A DNA stretch of 64,000 nt from Taudactylus pleione (GCA_031769625.1 JAUIMM010000213.1:5351501-5415500); one strand, 5' to 3'. Shown: positions 1 to 11,025, numbered from the stretch's first letter. Notes: a model not told the origin generated them from the sequence alone. Numbers and translations are program-made.

Positions 1-76
1 GTTGCCGCGCGCCACTGCAGTAGAGAAGAGCCACGGCGCCGGAGGAGCAGCAGCCGCCTGGAACAGAAGAAACAAG
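1..76 (+). other. GC-rich exon-like segment ending in a splice-donor-like site
   Basis: The first 76 bases are GC-rich and purine-rich, unlike the AT-rich sequence that follows, and end at ACAAG followed by GTAAGA, a good match to a vertebrate 5' splice site. No long reading frame is open through it. It could be a 5' untranslated exon whose upstream part lies outside the window, or chance sequence. No acceptor partner can be assigned. Confidence 0.2.
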
Positions 77-279
77 GTAAGATTCACATGCTGGCTGAGG
101 CAAAAGAGGGCTGCAACACCACTGCAGAGACAGAAGGGGGTTAAAAACGAGTGAGTGCAGGGCTGGATAGACATGTAGGCTGTTAGAGATTATATATTAA
201 TATATATAGTCCACAGTAAAAAATAAATATGCTGGCGCTATAATCAACTTTATTGATTTTTTATTATTGATGCCTGGAG

Positions 280-470
280 TTCTGCACCTTCTGTGCATTT
301 CTGTGAGGGCAGTCGGCCGACCACCCGTACACTTGCTGCAGGGGGAGGGGGAGGGCACCACGCCCCCCGGTCAGCGGGACCTGCGGTCAAAAGACAGGTG
401 ATGGTTGTTCAGTGTGTATGAACAACCATCACCTGCAGATATATCCGTTAGTGTGAACCCAGGTTAACTC
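280..470. repeat. Fragment of the interspersed element also seen at 39.7-45.1 kb, with a hairpin
   Basis: Positions 300-445 match the segment at 39845-39955 (shared blocks GACCACCCGTAC and GATGGTTGTTCA). Positions 393-434 form a hairpin: CAGGTGATGGTTGTTCA, a short loop, then its reverse complement. The intact hairpin here shows what the sequence at 39955 looked like before another element landed in it. Confidence 0.5.
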
Positions 471-599
471 TGCACATTGATATACAGGGCCGTACGGAGG
501 GGTGGGACTAGCCGTATCTGCCGTCGATTCAGCCCACGCCCTCATCTGGCTCACTGTTTCCGCACTCTGTTGGGGGGGGGCCCTGATAATTTTGTGAGT

Positions 600-890
600 C
601 CCGGGCCCCACAATTTCTGATGGCAGCACTGCCCCCGGGGAGGTGCCTAACCCTGTCCCCCCCCGGCGGTGCCTAAACCTCCCTCCCCCTAGCCTAACCC
701 CCTCCCCCCCCGCGCGGCTGTCCGCAGCAGCACCCGGCATCACTTCGATCTGGATGCCGGGCGCCGGTCTCCTGGCGTTGGTAAAATGAGCGGCGTCTAC
801 ATCTATACGCCGGTCATTTCACCCTCGCCGGGATATGACAGTCGGGAAGCCGGCTTCCCGATTGCCAGCCGGCTTCCCGATTGCATACCG
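600..890. repeat. Telomere-like-core repeat element, copy 1
   Basis: A GC-rich stretch of degenerate CCTAACCC units (640-710) is followed by inverted GCCGG and GGGAAGCCGGCTTCCCGA palindromes (840-885). The same organisation recurs seven more times in the window. No protein is encoded, so it appears to be a non-autonomous element. Confidence 0.5.
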
Positions 891-1295
891 CAGAGAGTCT
901 GCCTGATTATGAGCTAGACCGCCACCGCTGCGCTGCTCACAATCCCCGTGGTGGCCAGCCTGTAGCATTGCAGCAAAGTCATGCTGTTACATTCTGGAGC
1001 CCTGTCCCATCTGGACTCGCACATGCGCAGTTCGGATTTTCAACTGCACATTGAGGAAACCGGGAGGTTCTCATCACTTTCCGGGGTAGCGGTAGCTCCC
1101 ATCTTAAAACGAGAGACTCCCGCGGAAATCGGGAGGGTAGGCAAGTCTGCTGTACATACAGTAAGCCATTGTTACAGCCACTAAGCACGGCCATCTCCCC
1201 ATCTCATACTGACATTACACTTACTAATTTCTGCATCAATTACACTTTATGTGCTAAGCAAACTCATCCTACACAGGAAGGGAACAACGACCTCA

Positions 1296-1507
1296 GGGCC
1301 TGATTCAGACCCGCTCACGAGCGCTGAGCGCTCGCAAGCGGGTCGATGTTGCCCAAGTGCGCATGCGCACGAGGGAGCCGGCTCCGTCGTGTGCATGCGC
1401 GAGACCCGAATAACGGGTCTCGCACCAAAGGGGGCGTTCTGTCGATGGTGATTGACAGCACGCCCCCTTTGGTGGGCGTGCCGGGGGCGTGGCTGCCCAG
1501 ACGCCTA
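1296..1507. mobile_element. Half copy of the GGGCCTGATTCAG inverted-repeat element
   Basis: Begins GGGCCTGATTCAGACC and matches, in reverse orientation, the right half of the complete element at 22864-23414, including the block CACGCCCCCTTTGGT. The second terminal repeat is missing, so this copy is truncated. Confidence 0.55.
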
Positions 1508-1693
1508 CCTAGCTCTTTTGAGTTGGCAGCAGCCTCCCGCAGGTCTCTGAGTCCTAGCTGTTGATATCCGGCTTAATAGCAAGGTCCTTGTTGACTTCTC
1601 AATCCAAAATGTAGTTGCAGCAGCAGTTTCTAAACAGGTGAATCACTGTCAGTAGGAGATTTTATGATGGCCGTCTTGGGATCTCCAAGTACA

Positions 1694-2227
1694 GGGCCTG
1701 ATTCAATGAAGGATACTGCCGAAGCTTACGCAGTTGAGCGATGTTTTGTTACTGCACGCGCAAAATGTCTTGGAAACCCTTATGGTATTCCCAAATGTGT
1801 ACTGTATCACTAAAACTGGAGAAGGGGTCTGCAATCGCTGGGAGATTCAAGGTGGAGACTGGGTGGTGACCTAAAGTGAATGCAAAAAGGGGGCATGTTA
1901 TGGGAGTGTCACAGGCGTGTCTGGGAACGCTGCTACATTTCCAATCGCAAAACCAATGCTTCAGAGACGATGTTTAGGTGGATTAGAGTAGATAGACTAG
2001 AGCCTAGTCTACCGCAGATGTAGTTGGTGCTACCGATGTTGCGCCAAAGAGTGTTTACAATCTCCATACAAATTCGCAGACCACACAGCCTGAAAGTGGG
2101 CATGTCACTGGTCTTACACTCCATCACACCGTGGAATACAAAGGGAAGGCAGAGAGTAGCATTTGCATATTCCTGCAACCACTATTGCGAGAGCTGCTGC
2201 TTTACCAACCATCTGTGAATCAGGCCC
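1694..2227. mobile_element. Complete GGGCCTGATTCA inverted-repeat element (MITE-like)
   Basis: Starts GGGCCTGATTCA and ends with the reverse complement TGAATCAGGCCC. The flanking triplets are ACA and ATA, compatible with a diverged TNA duplication. The short ORFs inside run through an imperfect palindrome and are not coding. The terminal motif is shared with elements at 9.5, 22.9, 31.2 and 33.8 kb. Confidence 0.6.
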
Positions 2228-2454
2228 ATAATACAAATGCTGGGCGGATTTCGGTAAACAATATGAGAGGTACAGCTGTGTCCTCACACATCTACCCTCA
2301 GTGCACCAGGTGGTGCAAGATGTCTGGTAAGTGTAAGCCGCCAGGTCCCGTGCCATCTTGCTGCTGTCAGTACTGAGGCTGTGCTGATTCATTTCATATG
2401 TGACACTTGTAGATATCTGTGTGCACAACAGTCAGAATCACAGTAGCGGCATCC

Positions 2455-2895
2455 CAACAGATTTTAAGCCTAACCCTCCTGCAGTCCAACCCTCCCCTCT
2501 CACAGCCTAACCCTCTTGCAGCCTAACCCTCCCCTCCTGCAGCCTAACCCTCCTGCAGCCTAACCCTCCCGCAGTCTAACCCTCCCGCAGTCTAACCCTA
2601 ACCCTCCTGCAGCCCAACCCTCCCCTCCTGCAGCCTAACCCTCATGCAGCCTAACCCTCCTGCAGCCCAACCCTGCCCTCTCGCAGCCTAACCCTCCTGC
2701 AGTCTACCCCTAACCCACCCCTCCTGCAGCCTAACCCTACTGCAGTCTACCCCTAACCCACCCCTCATGCAGCCTAACTCTAACCCTCCTGCAGTCTACC
2801 CCTAACCCACCCCTCCTGCAGCCTAACCCTACTGCAGTCTACCCCTAACCCACCCCTCATGCAGCCTAACTCTAACCCTCCTGCAGTCTACCCCT
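2455..2895. repeat. Telomere-like minisatellite (left part of copy 2)
   Basis: A tandem array of CCTAACCCTCCTGCAG-type units with higher-order periodicity. It breaks off at 2895 and resumes at about 4054 after a 1.16-kb insertion. It is not a pure telomere array because each unit carries an added CCTCCTGCAG block. Confidence 0.75.
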
Positions 2896-4053
2896 CAGGG
2901 GCAAACGCAGGATTTTCAGGGAGGGGTTTCCATTATAGATGTCTACACACACACATATATAAGTAGGTGCGCGCGACAGAGCCCCCCAGTAGTAGTCCTC
3001 CCTATGTAGTGCCCCCAGTAGTAGTCCCCTCCCTATGCAGTGCCCCTTATATACTGCCCCCAGTAGTAGTCCTCTCCCTATGCAGTGCCCCTTATATACT
3101 GCCCCCAGTAGTAGACCCACCTATGCCATGCCTTATGTGGTGGTCCCCCCTATGCAGTGCCCCTTATATAGTGCCCCCCCAGCAGTGCCAGAGCCCCCAG
3201 TAGTGGTCCCCCATATGCAGTGCCACTTATATTGTACCCCCAGTAGTATTCCCCCCTATGCAGTGCCCCTTATTTAGTGCCCCCAGTAGTGCCCAATAGA
3301 TAGTACCCCCCAGCAGTGCCAGTGCCCCCAGTAGTGCCTCCCCCCAGCAGTGCTAGAGCCCCCAGTAGTGCCTCCCCCCAGCAGTGCCAGAGCCCCCAGT
3401 AGTGGTCCCCCATATGCAGTGCCACTTATATTGTACCCCCAGTAGTATTCCCCCCTATGCAGTGCCCCTTACTTAGTGCCCCCGGTAGTGCCCAATAGAT
3501 AGTACCCCCCAGCAGTGCCAGTGCCCCCAGTAGTGCCTCTCCCCAGCAGTGACCCCCAGCAGTGTCAGTGCCTCCACTAGTGGTCCCCCCTTGAAGTGCC
3601 CCCAATATAATGCCCTCCAGTAGTGCCTCCCCCCAGCAGTGCCCCTTACATATACAACGAAAAATACACACAAAAAAAACACTTACCCGAATCCCCGCTC
3701 CTGTGCCTGCCTCTGTCCGTGAGCCGGATGGTGGAGCCCGGCTCCGGCAATGCTTCCCTCTGTCTAGCTCCCTCTGGGAGGGCTGTGTGCATGGCGCACA
3801 GCCCATCCACTGCCGATTCAGCTGTCAGCGCTTCCACGTCAGGTGTTATGAAAGCCACCTGACGCGGAAGCGCTGACATCTGAACTGGCAGGGGCCTGGC
3901 CGGGCAGCGCCGCGCAGCCGATCGTGGGTGGCCCAGGGATGGTGCAGAGATGGAGACAAGGTTGTCTCCATCTCTGAATAAAAAAAAATATTGGTTGGTC
4001 AGGGGGGGGTTTCTGGGTACTTAGAAACCCCCCCTCCATGCGCTAGTGCCCCT
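2896..4053. mobile_element. Terminal-inverted-repeat element with internal minisatellite (GTTTGCC family, copy 1)
   Basis: Begins CAGGGGCAAACGCAGG followed by GGGAGGGGTTTCC and ends GAAACCCCCCCTCC with GCTAGTGCCCCT, giving imperfect inverted ends. It sits inside the telomere-like array, whose units continue on both sides. Ends starting CAGGGGC are typical of hAT-type non-autonomous elements, but I see no clean 8-bp target duplication, so the superfamily is an inference. Related ends occur near 13.74 kb and at 14.97-15.57 kb. Confidence 0.55.
2985..3650. repeat. Minisatellite of CCCCCAGTAGTAGT / TATGCAGTGCCCCTTAT units
   Basis: Degenerate tandem units built from GCCCCCAGTAGT and CCTATGCAGTGCCCCTTAT. 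Proline/serine-rich frames on one strand and glycine/leucine-rich frames on the other are products of the short period. The same building blocks recur in the much longer array at 40.3-43.0 kb. Confidence 0.8.
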
Positions 4054-4215
4054 CACCCACCCCTCCTGCAGCCTAACCCTCCCCCTAGTGCCTAACCCTA
4101 ACCCTAATACTTACCGTCAGGACCTGTCGAGATTGTGAACGCAGGGATGCTTCTGTCAGTATTGGGACCATCGGCATTTTGATGGTCGGGATCCTGACAA
4201 CATCCTGGATATTTG
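4054..4215. repeat. Telomere-like-core element, right part of copy 2
   Basis: The CCTAACCC units resume (CCTAACCCTAACCCTAATAC, 4090-4110) and run into the flanking module with GTCGGGATCCTGACA (about 4183). Together with 2455-2895 this is one element split by the insertion at 2896-4053. Confidence 0.5.
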
Positions 4216-5090
4216 TTTTTGAGTGTAAAGTGTGTAGACACCTGCACTGCTAACAGGGACGGAAAGGGGCTGCCGCGCAGCCCTGGCAGTCCCGCCTGCA
4301 CGCCCGCAAAAGAGGCATGGCCTCACCTCACGGAGGCGTGCCGTGAGTTACTGGGGCCTGGCCTTGCGGCACACCCCCTTCTTTCAGTATCCCGTATAGA
4401 TGGTATAAATAAGCCCAGCTTATCCGTTATTGGCGCTTTAAATGTTGGGTACCTCATATTGTGTGTGTGGGTGTAGATCCTTTTCACAGTCTGTCCTTCA
4501 CTGGTGTGTAGCTTGTTCGTATTGGGGAACCGCCTTCAAAAAAAGGGTGGGCGTCATTGTACCCCTCAGACAGGGGCAGATCCAGGGGTGAGCTCTTTCC
4601 CCTCCTATTAGGTGCAGACATAGGTGACTGCAGCAGTAGCAGACTCCCTATATTCACTGCAGCCCAGCACACAGCAGTAAGTGCTGGGTGCTGCTACCGC
4701 TTGCAGGACTAAGAGGGAGGAGTGGCGGACCCGGACCCCACTAGGCCCTTCTGGCTGGGCCAGGGTAATCAGTAGCACCCCTCTCTGCACCCCTGCATTC
4801 ACAATAGGCAATGAATGACGAACAGATTCTATTGGCTAGATCTTTGTTTGCTTAGGAGAACAAAGTAGATGCATAATGTGAGCTAATACTTATGGAGTGT
4901 AGGTAGAAATATAAGTTGCCTAAAATCGGGTATATGTGTATTATTGGTTATTTTTTTTTATCTTTAATATTAGATATACTAATAGATACAGTATAGTTGA
5001 AAATACATTCAGAACTACAGATACACTGACTAGACACTAAAAAAATGACATTTGCCATAGATGACCACCTCTTCCTCCTGCAAATCGTCC
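4216..5090. other. Unassigned sequence
   Basis: Moderately GC-rich at 4230-4800, including a CGCGCAGCCC block, then AT-rich. Short ORFs lack recognisable domains. I see no gene or complete element. Confidence 0.3.
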
Positions 5091-5870
5091 ACCCAGGGCC
5101 AGTGCAAGGTGTCTGGGCGCCCTAGGCAACATTTCATCCACTGCCCCTGCTCCCTCCAATACTATGCCATACTATGCCACACATTAGTGATGCCGATTTA
5201 TAATATGCCACACAGCAGTGTCCCAAATTCATAATATACTATACAGAAATGCCCCAAGTAATATGCCACACAGCCAAGCCCCAAAATCATACTGTGCCTC
5301 ATAACACTGCCCCCAATTCATAATATGCCACATCTGTGCCACAAATTCATTATATGCCACACAGCTGTATCCCCAATTCATAATTATGCTATACATCAAT
5401 GCCTCCAATACATATGCCCCACAGCTGTGCACCAAATGTATTGTATGACACTGCCATGAATTATGCTATACAATGCCCTAATACATATGCCACACGTGCT
5501 CCAACTTCTTTATATGCCATACAGCTGTGTCCACAATACATTATGCAACACATCCATGCCCCAATTTATATTTATGACACACATCTGTGCCCCATTATAC
5601 CATATGTCAGCACCAATTAACCCCCCCCCACAAACTCACACACCTCACCCTGCCAGCACTCATTAAACCTACACACACACATACATTTACCCTGGTAGCA
5701 CTCAATAAAACCACACACTAAGCATGTCTGTCTGCACTCATTAACACACACATAGAGACTATATAACATCAATGACACTGCTGTCAACAATGATTATTTA
5801 CCTGAGTGCCGCCGCTCCTGATACATATATCGGACTACCTGCTGGCAGTCCTAACAGAGGGCACCAGAGA
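5091..5870. repeat. CAGGGCCAG-ended element with degenerate tandem repeat
   Basis: Starts CAGGGCCAGTGCAAGGTGTC followed by GGCGCCCTAGGCAA, a left end common in non-autonomous elements of vertebrate genomes. Positions 5160-5620 hold degenerate units of about 40 bp, variants of CATAATATGCCACACAGCTG. The right edge is uncertain. The small ORFs follow the repeat period and are not genes. Confidence 0.45.
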
Positions 5871-5994
5871 CATTGATTTATTTCTGCTTGAAGTGCTGAT
5901 GTTTCAGAAATATACTCCATAACAATAATTTACCATGTTTATTTTGTGTTGTTTTAAAGTAATATGTCTGACCTACTTTGTAAATGTATTTGAA

Positions 5995-6062
5995 AAAAAA
6001 ATTTCAGTTAGGAGCTGATTGGTTGGTACTTTATCTCCAACCACTTTCTCCAAGGCTTAGTA
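5995..6062. repeat. Fragment of a TTAGGAGCTGATTGG inverted-repeat element
   Basis: Contains AGTTAGGAGCTGATTGGTTG and ACTTTATCTCC, matching one arm of the complete element at 51109-51278. Only one arm is present. Confidence 0.5.
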
Positions 6063-6387
6063 CATAGACCCCATTATTTCTTATGTGACTCATAGGAAGC
6101 GGTTGTTAGCAAACCACTATCTGTCAAGCCTTTACAGATGTACAACAATCATATGACGTCTTATGCACTGAGCGGGCCCAACTTAACCTTACCTTCCAGA
6201 AAAATAGGTACAGTACTTTAGGTGGGCAACAGATCTGGGTAGCTTTTGGCTAACATTAGGACTCATCATACCTCCCCACCTATTTTGAAAATTTTGAGCA
6301 ACTCACGGACCCCCCACAATATTTTAAACAGTTTTTTTTAAATATTATGAATACCTTTATAAAGCACCCCCTGATGTGCCAGCCCTA

Positions 6388-6568
6388 CATTCATCAAGTC
6401 CCTGTCCAATTGCAAAACCCTGGGGCCAGATGGAGTCAATTGCGACTACTACAAGCTACTGACCTCGCTATGCAACTCTATCATAGAAGGACATGGATCC
6501 CCAGATGGTTTTAATATGGACAGAATTGTAGTGCTAACAAAGTCAAATAGAGACCCAAATGTGGTATA
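6388..6568 (+). pseudogene. L1-type LINE reverse transcriptase fragment, first part
   Basis: A plus-strand frame reads a LGPDGVNCDYYK-type segment followed by VVLTKSNRDP. This resembles the early RT motif (GPDGF...FYK, then I.LI.K...DP) of L1/Tx1-type LINEs. It ends where a SINE has inserted and resumes from about 6870. It is an internal fragment of ORF2 without start or end. Confidence 0.6.
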
Positions 6569-6574
6569 GTCCCA

Positions 6575-6860
6575 CATTTGTTTTATTTATTTATTACCAG
6601 TTAATTATGTAGCACACACATTTTCCGCACCGCTTTACAGAGAATATTTGACCATTCACATTAGTCCATGCCCCAGTAGAGCTTACAATCTACAACATGT
6701 ACACACACATACATGCCAGGATTAATTTTTGTCAGGAGCCAATTAACCTACCAGTATACGAACTCCACACAGATAGGGTCGTTGTGGGAATCCAAGCCCA
6801 GAACCTCAGTGCTCTGAGGCAGTAATGCTAACCATTACACCATCCTTGCTGCCAAAAGGT
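6575..6860 (-). mobile_element. tRNA-derived SINE inserted in an L1 remnant
   Basis: On the minus strand, starting near 6858, the sequence reads TGGTGTAATGGTTAGCA, a good A-box, and then GGGCTTGGATTCC, a diverged B-box, so the head is tRNA-like and would be transcribed by RNA polymerase III. The body carries the common vertebrate block GTAAGCTC...GGGGCATGGAC in reverse and a TTTATTTATTTA tract at the tail end. The head is mutated and there is no CCA or acceptor-stem pairing, so it is not a tRNA gene. Confidence 0.65.
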
Positions 6861-6869
6861 CTGTATCTC

Positions 6870-7560
6870 AGCTAAAACAAATATTGAAGATTATTTCTAG
6901 ACTTGTTGCCTTAGACGTAAGACCTTGTTACCATACTTACTTACCCCTTCTCAAAATGGTTTTGCCAAAGGCAGGAATACAGTGCATAATGTCTGAAAAA
7001 TGATAGCAGCTATGACACATACTCATAACGTGGTTGAAAGAGACAATATCGTTGTTAGCTGTGATATCCATAGACTTTGTACCATGAACGGAAGGCCTGT
7101 CTTAGTGGGATTTAGATTCGGCCTTTCCAGCAGCAGGTCGGGACTAAACAGGATGCCTGCTTTCTCTGTTAATTTTTATAATCTTGCCTGTGGGTCCCGT
7201 TGACCTTCTGGTGCTTGCCTTCGCGGACATTGTGCTCATGTATTTCCTTTAACCACATGAGGCGATTCCAGCAACATTAAAGATTCTGAAGGATATGAAT
7301 TCCATTTCCAGATTTCTAATTAATGCTAACAAAAATGAAGCCTTGGCCTTTTACCAGGATGCTTGTGATGGTGAGACACCTTCCTCTTCCGCTGGGTAGC
7401 TAGCACCCTGAAGTATTTGGGGTTACAATTCTCATCACATCCCTCTCAACTTTATTATGTTAACTTTCATGCCTTGTTCCTGTGTAATGAAGTGGACTTT
7501 CAGTCCTAGCGTCACCTTCTCCTAACCTACTTGGGCTGCTGTCAGTTAAGATGGTGAGCA
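6870..7560 (+). pseudogene. L1-type LINE reverse transcriptase fragment, continuation
   Basis: Interrupted plus-strand frames show SQNGFAKGRNTVHNVRK, matching the L1 motif Q.GF..GR.T..NIR, then LAFADIVLMYF in the position of the catalytic FADD motif. The second aspartate is replaced, so the catalytic core is dead. Next come ISRFLINANKNEAL and LKYLG-like blocks, also typical of L1 ORF2. Several stops and frameshifts are present. It continues the fragment at 6388-6568. Confidence 0.65.
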
Positions 7561-9090
7561 TTCCCCACATACTGCACACACTCCAAATGCTACATTTATT
7601 GTTGGATAAATGTGACATACAGTAACTTTCTGAATGCAGCGTTGCATATATTTATATGGCCCAAGAAACGCAGGCGTATGTCCTTGTTTAAGCTACAACA
7701 GCTCTTGTCTGTGGGATACACTTGAGGGAACAACAAGTGCCAGCATGCAGCATGTAGCCCACCAGTAAATAACAATATTATCATCTGTTATTCACCATTA
7801 ACCCAGCACCCACCACCACCAGGCATGCGGGGAATAGCTCTGGGCTTTCAGCCTAATGCTGGTTGTTCCTCGGGAAGGGGGGGGCATTTTATTTATGGGG
7901 TCCTCACTTTCTGAGAAATTCTAGCCCTGGGTTGACCAGCTTGGGACTGAGTACTGGTTAATGTGATGGCAGGGGGACCCCAAGCTGTGTGTCCTCCTAC
8001 TATGACATCACCACCCTGGCTGGTTTAGCCTATTGCTGGTTATAAGAAAATACACTGTTTTTCCCCCTATTTTCCCATACCAGCCCGTGCTGAGAGGTCT
8101 GGGTACTGATATGTGCAGTGCTTCTGTTTGGACAGGTTTGCCATCGTATTTGTACTTTAAATTAAAAGATCAAAACGGAAATTAGAGTAGCAAAGAAGGA
8201 CAGACATCACCGTTCGGTTATGATTGAAGCTGAAATCCGACGATTAGTACATATATTTTTTTACATAAGAACGACGTTGATGTTTGGTGATTTAGGTCAC
8301 GTTTGGTTTGATATGGGCAATATCTCCATTAATAAAAACGCTCACTTTAGTAAATATACCCCTAGGTCTGCACACCTCCGTGCAGAACGCTCTCCTCCAA
8401 CATGAGTTTGGGAAACCCTGGGTTAGATATTATGTGTACAGGTTTTGATATTGCAGAGTTATGTATGCACACACCAGCGGATGACTGAAACTATGAACAG
8501 CCAAGTTACTTAACCAGTTGTGTTGGTTTATTGATAGATATAGCAGGTACAGCCGTACTCACTTTTACATGCACACTGTTGATGGAACAAAGCTTGAGTA
8601 AAGTGGGATTCTATATAGCTCAGCAGCAGGTGAGTGTATGCTGCCTGTGGTTAGTGGTGCAGGGATCTGTTATTTTTAATTATTATTAAATTATTATTTA
8701 GTATTATTAATAATAATCATAACTATTATCTCCCACCATATCACAACACACAGTAAAGTGTAAAATTTTACACAAGATGGTCCCTGCCCATGCTCAGTAG
8801 TGACTTCGATGGTCATCATGAAGCCTCCATGGATAGACAGGAAAACTGGAGTCTGCGCAGTAGCACATCTTTCAACGAAAGAGGAATGAGAGATTAATGA
8901 ATCAGGTAGAGACAAAGGCTAAAAAGTAAAAACATGTGCACAGAGTAGGTGCGGGTCAAGCATGAGTGCATTAGTTTGCTGTCAAGACCTAAAACTAAGT
9001 CCTGGCTGATTAGACTTTTTCCTTAATTAGCTCTCATGAGAATGGGATACTGCAAAACATTGTAAGGAAGGGAGGGGGAAGCTACCTGGC
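7561..9090. other. Unassigned, AT-rich with a repeat-like segment
   Basis: Positions 7800-8110 (CCCAGCACCCACCACC..., GGGGGACCCCAAGC...) look like an interspersed repeat seen in frog genomes, but I cannot name it. The rest is AT-rich with only short ORFs and no domains. Confidence 0.25.
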
Positions 9091-9091
9091 T

Positions 9092-9255
9092 TATGCTGGG
9101 TACACATGAACGATCTGTACTACCAACGACTTGAAATATATCTTTCATTGAAGTCACCCTGCCACATCTCTGAACAGGCAACGTTGACAATATCGTCCAG
9201 ACTGGCCTGCATGTACGGACAATCATAGATATTGTTATCGTTCATGCGGGAACGC
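9092..9255. repeat. Partial CTGGGTACACA-type element
   Basis: TGCTGGGTACACATGAACGA at the left and ATCGTTCATGCGGGAACG at the right give a loose inverted repeat. The left motif resembles the edges of the outer element at 39.69-45.1 kb. It is short and non-coding. Confidence 0.4.
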
Positions 9256-9274
9256 GCATCGTTGGTCATTCACT

Positions 9275-9430
9275 GCATAAAAATTAGGGTTAGGCACAGG
9301 GGGGGAGGTTAGGGTTAGGCACCCTTAAGGGAGGGTTAGGGTTAGGGGGTAGATTAGGTTAGTTGATACTTACCTTGTAGACGATCGGGCCGATCGGGAT
9401 TTCCATCCAGGTCGGGCTGGCGCTGCAGGG
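9275..9430. repeat. Telomere-like-core element, copy 3 (short)
   Basis: GGGTTAGGCACAGGG, GGTTAGGGTTAGGCACCC and further TTAGGG units, followed by a CGATCGGGCCGATCGGGAT palindromic flank. It has the same organisation as the other copies but is truncated. Confidence 0.5.
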
Positions 9431-9548
9431 ATTACGGCGGTATAACGTATGTATTCCCAATAATGGGACTGAAATTCCTCCTAATTGTAAACTAACACTA
9501 TAAACTCTGTAGAAAATCCACAGCACAGCTTTTATCCATCTGCATTTA

Positions 9549-10147
9549 GGGCCTGATTCAGAGCCGCTCGTAAGCGGCGGCTCGTTCGTTCCGACCGATG
9601 TTCGCACAACTGCGCATGCGTACGGATTTTAATACGCATGCGTGAACCAGTCAGTGCGGCCGAAAATCGTTTGTTCGCTAAATAGCGAATGCCTGCTATT
9701 TTGAGTGACAGGAGGAGGCGTATGTGGGTGGTAACAGGGGAAGGTGCTTGAAAACTGGGAGTGGAAATCAGAACGCAGGCGTGCTTAAAGGTCAAAACGG
9801 GCGTTTTATGTGTGTGCATAATTAATACAGGAGCTTCATTAACCACGTCACTTGGTTGATTTATAGTCAGAACTGCTCGCAAGATTGTGGTAGGAAAAAC
9901 CAACCACAAGAATAGCGAGCAGTTCATAAGCTGTTCGATATACTCGATTAATCTCTTAAATAGCGGACATGACGTATGGTGCGAGCGGCCAGGGGGCGTC
10001 TTTTTCAAAATTACGACCGCAAGTTTTGTTCGCTCGTTCAGACATAGAGGCGTGAACAGACCGCAAAGAGCGAACGGTTCATTTGAATAGCCACCCCTTT
10101 TTAATGAACGAGCGAGCGCAAATAGCGTCCGGCTCTGAATCAGGCCC
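9549..10147. mobile_element. Complete GGGCCTGATTCAG inverted-repeat element with TTA target duplication
   Basis: Starts GGGCCTGATTCAGAGCCG and ends with the reverse complement CGGCTCTGAATCAGGCCC. It is flanked on both sides by TTA (9546-9548 and 10148-10150). A TTA/TAA-type 3-bp duplication is the known signature of the PIF/Harbinger superfamily. The 599-bp element has no transposase. Its subterminal CGAGCGAACG-type blocks also form inverted repeats. A truncated sister copy begins at 31243. Confidence 0.75.
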
Positions 10148-10609
10148 TTAGTGCAAAATAGTCAAAAATCCTTACCATTTAATTTGAACCTGGTAGTTCT
10201 GAAAATATCCTAAGACGATGTGTGTGCTGGAACATACCCCAACTAAGATACCTGTTTATCCCAAACTACCTTGTCTTGCACTGGTGGAGACACTTCTTTC
10301 CATGAAAGACAATATTTTGTTACTACGATAATGTCTGCACCAATATGAGTATTAAAGAAGCAACAAAATAATACTACACTGCCTGGCTGTGATTGATCAT
10401 ATATAGCTGCCTCAGCAAAGAGCTAATGCTAAACATCCTTATAGGGAAACAATGGGGATATATAAATACCCAAACTCAGTGTTAGCCTAAGAGATCCTCG
10501 AAAAGTAAACAAACGTCAGATTTGCCCTATTCCTTTAACACCACAAGCTATTTTGGTTACTAAAATGCCTCTCTAGTCAGAATAAGAGCAGTTATTTAAA
10601 TGAGAGCTA

Positions 10610-10710
10610 TAGGGGGAAAATGGAATAGCTTTTAAAATATGCATGCTTTAAAAAAAACGGGTAGACTGGCCGGAATCTCGCCGATGCCTGCTTCTCGCAG
10701 ACAATTACAT
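10610..10710. repeat. One arm of the GATGCCTGC / TTACATTTCCCCC inverted-repeat element
   Basis: CGCCGATGCCTGCTTCTCGC and ACAATTACATTTCCCCC match the right arm of the complete palindromic element at 34332-34532. The opposite arm is absent. Confidence 0.45.
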
Positions 10711-10799
10711 TTCCCCCACAGAAGGGAGAAGGGCACAATGTTGAGATCATGCAATATAACCATTATTTCCCCACAACATAGAACTTTAATAATCTTACA

Positions 10800-11025
10800 C
10801 AGAGGGTGGATCTTTTATGCAGACACCGAGGAGCATGTTCTCAGCTGGCTGACAGAACAGCTAAATTCAATGATGCTGTGTCTGACCTGTGCAGTACAGC
10901 TCAGGTAAAAGTTAATACTGTATATTGTACAAAGCTGCAAAATCAGCTAAATGATCTGGAAAATAGTAGAAGATGCAACAGTGTAAGGGTAAAAGGTCTC
11001 CAGAGACTGTGGGTCCTGGTGATCA
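10800..11025 (+). pseudogene. L1-type ORF1 fragment (coiled-coil to RRM junction)
   Basis: A plus-strand frame reads LQNQLNDLENSRRCNSVRVK, very close in pattern to the LxxLEdRsRRnNlRi.GlpE segment that joins the coiled coil to the RNA-recognition domain in L1 ORF1 proteins. A stop soon follows. No start or RNA-binding domain remains. Identification rests on this one motif. Confidence 0.5.

Noticed and set aside
2455..2895. True interstitial telomere
   Set aside because: Units contain CCTCCTGCAG spacers and belong to a dispersed element family rather than pure (TTAGGG)n.
2872..3277. Collagen- or proline-rich-like ORFs
   Set aside because: Generated by the CCCCCAGTAGTAGT minisatellite.
6760..6860. 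A tRNA gene on the minus strand
   Set aside because: A- and B-box-like sequences exist, but the cloverleaf does not close and the segment continues into a SINE body.
9532..10008. 158-codon minus-strand ORF
   Set aside because: Lies entirely within an inverted-repeat element and its terminal repeats; no domain, and a similar frame in the 31.2-kb copy is broken.
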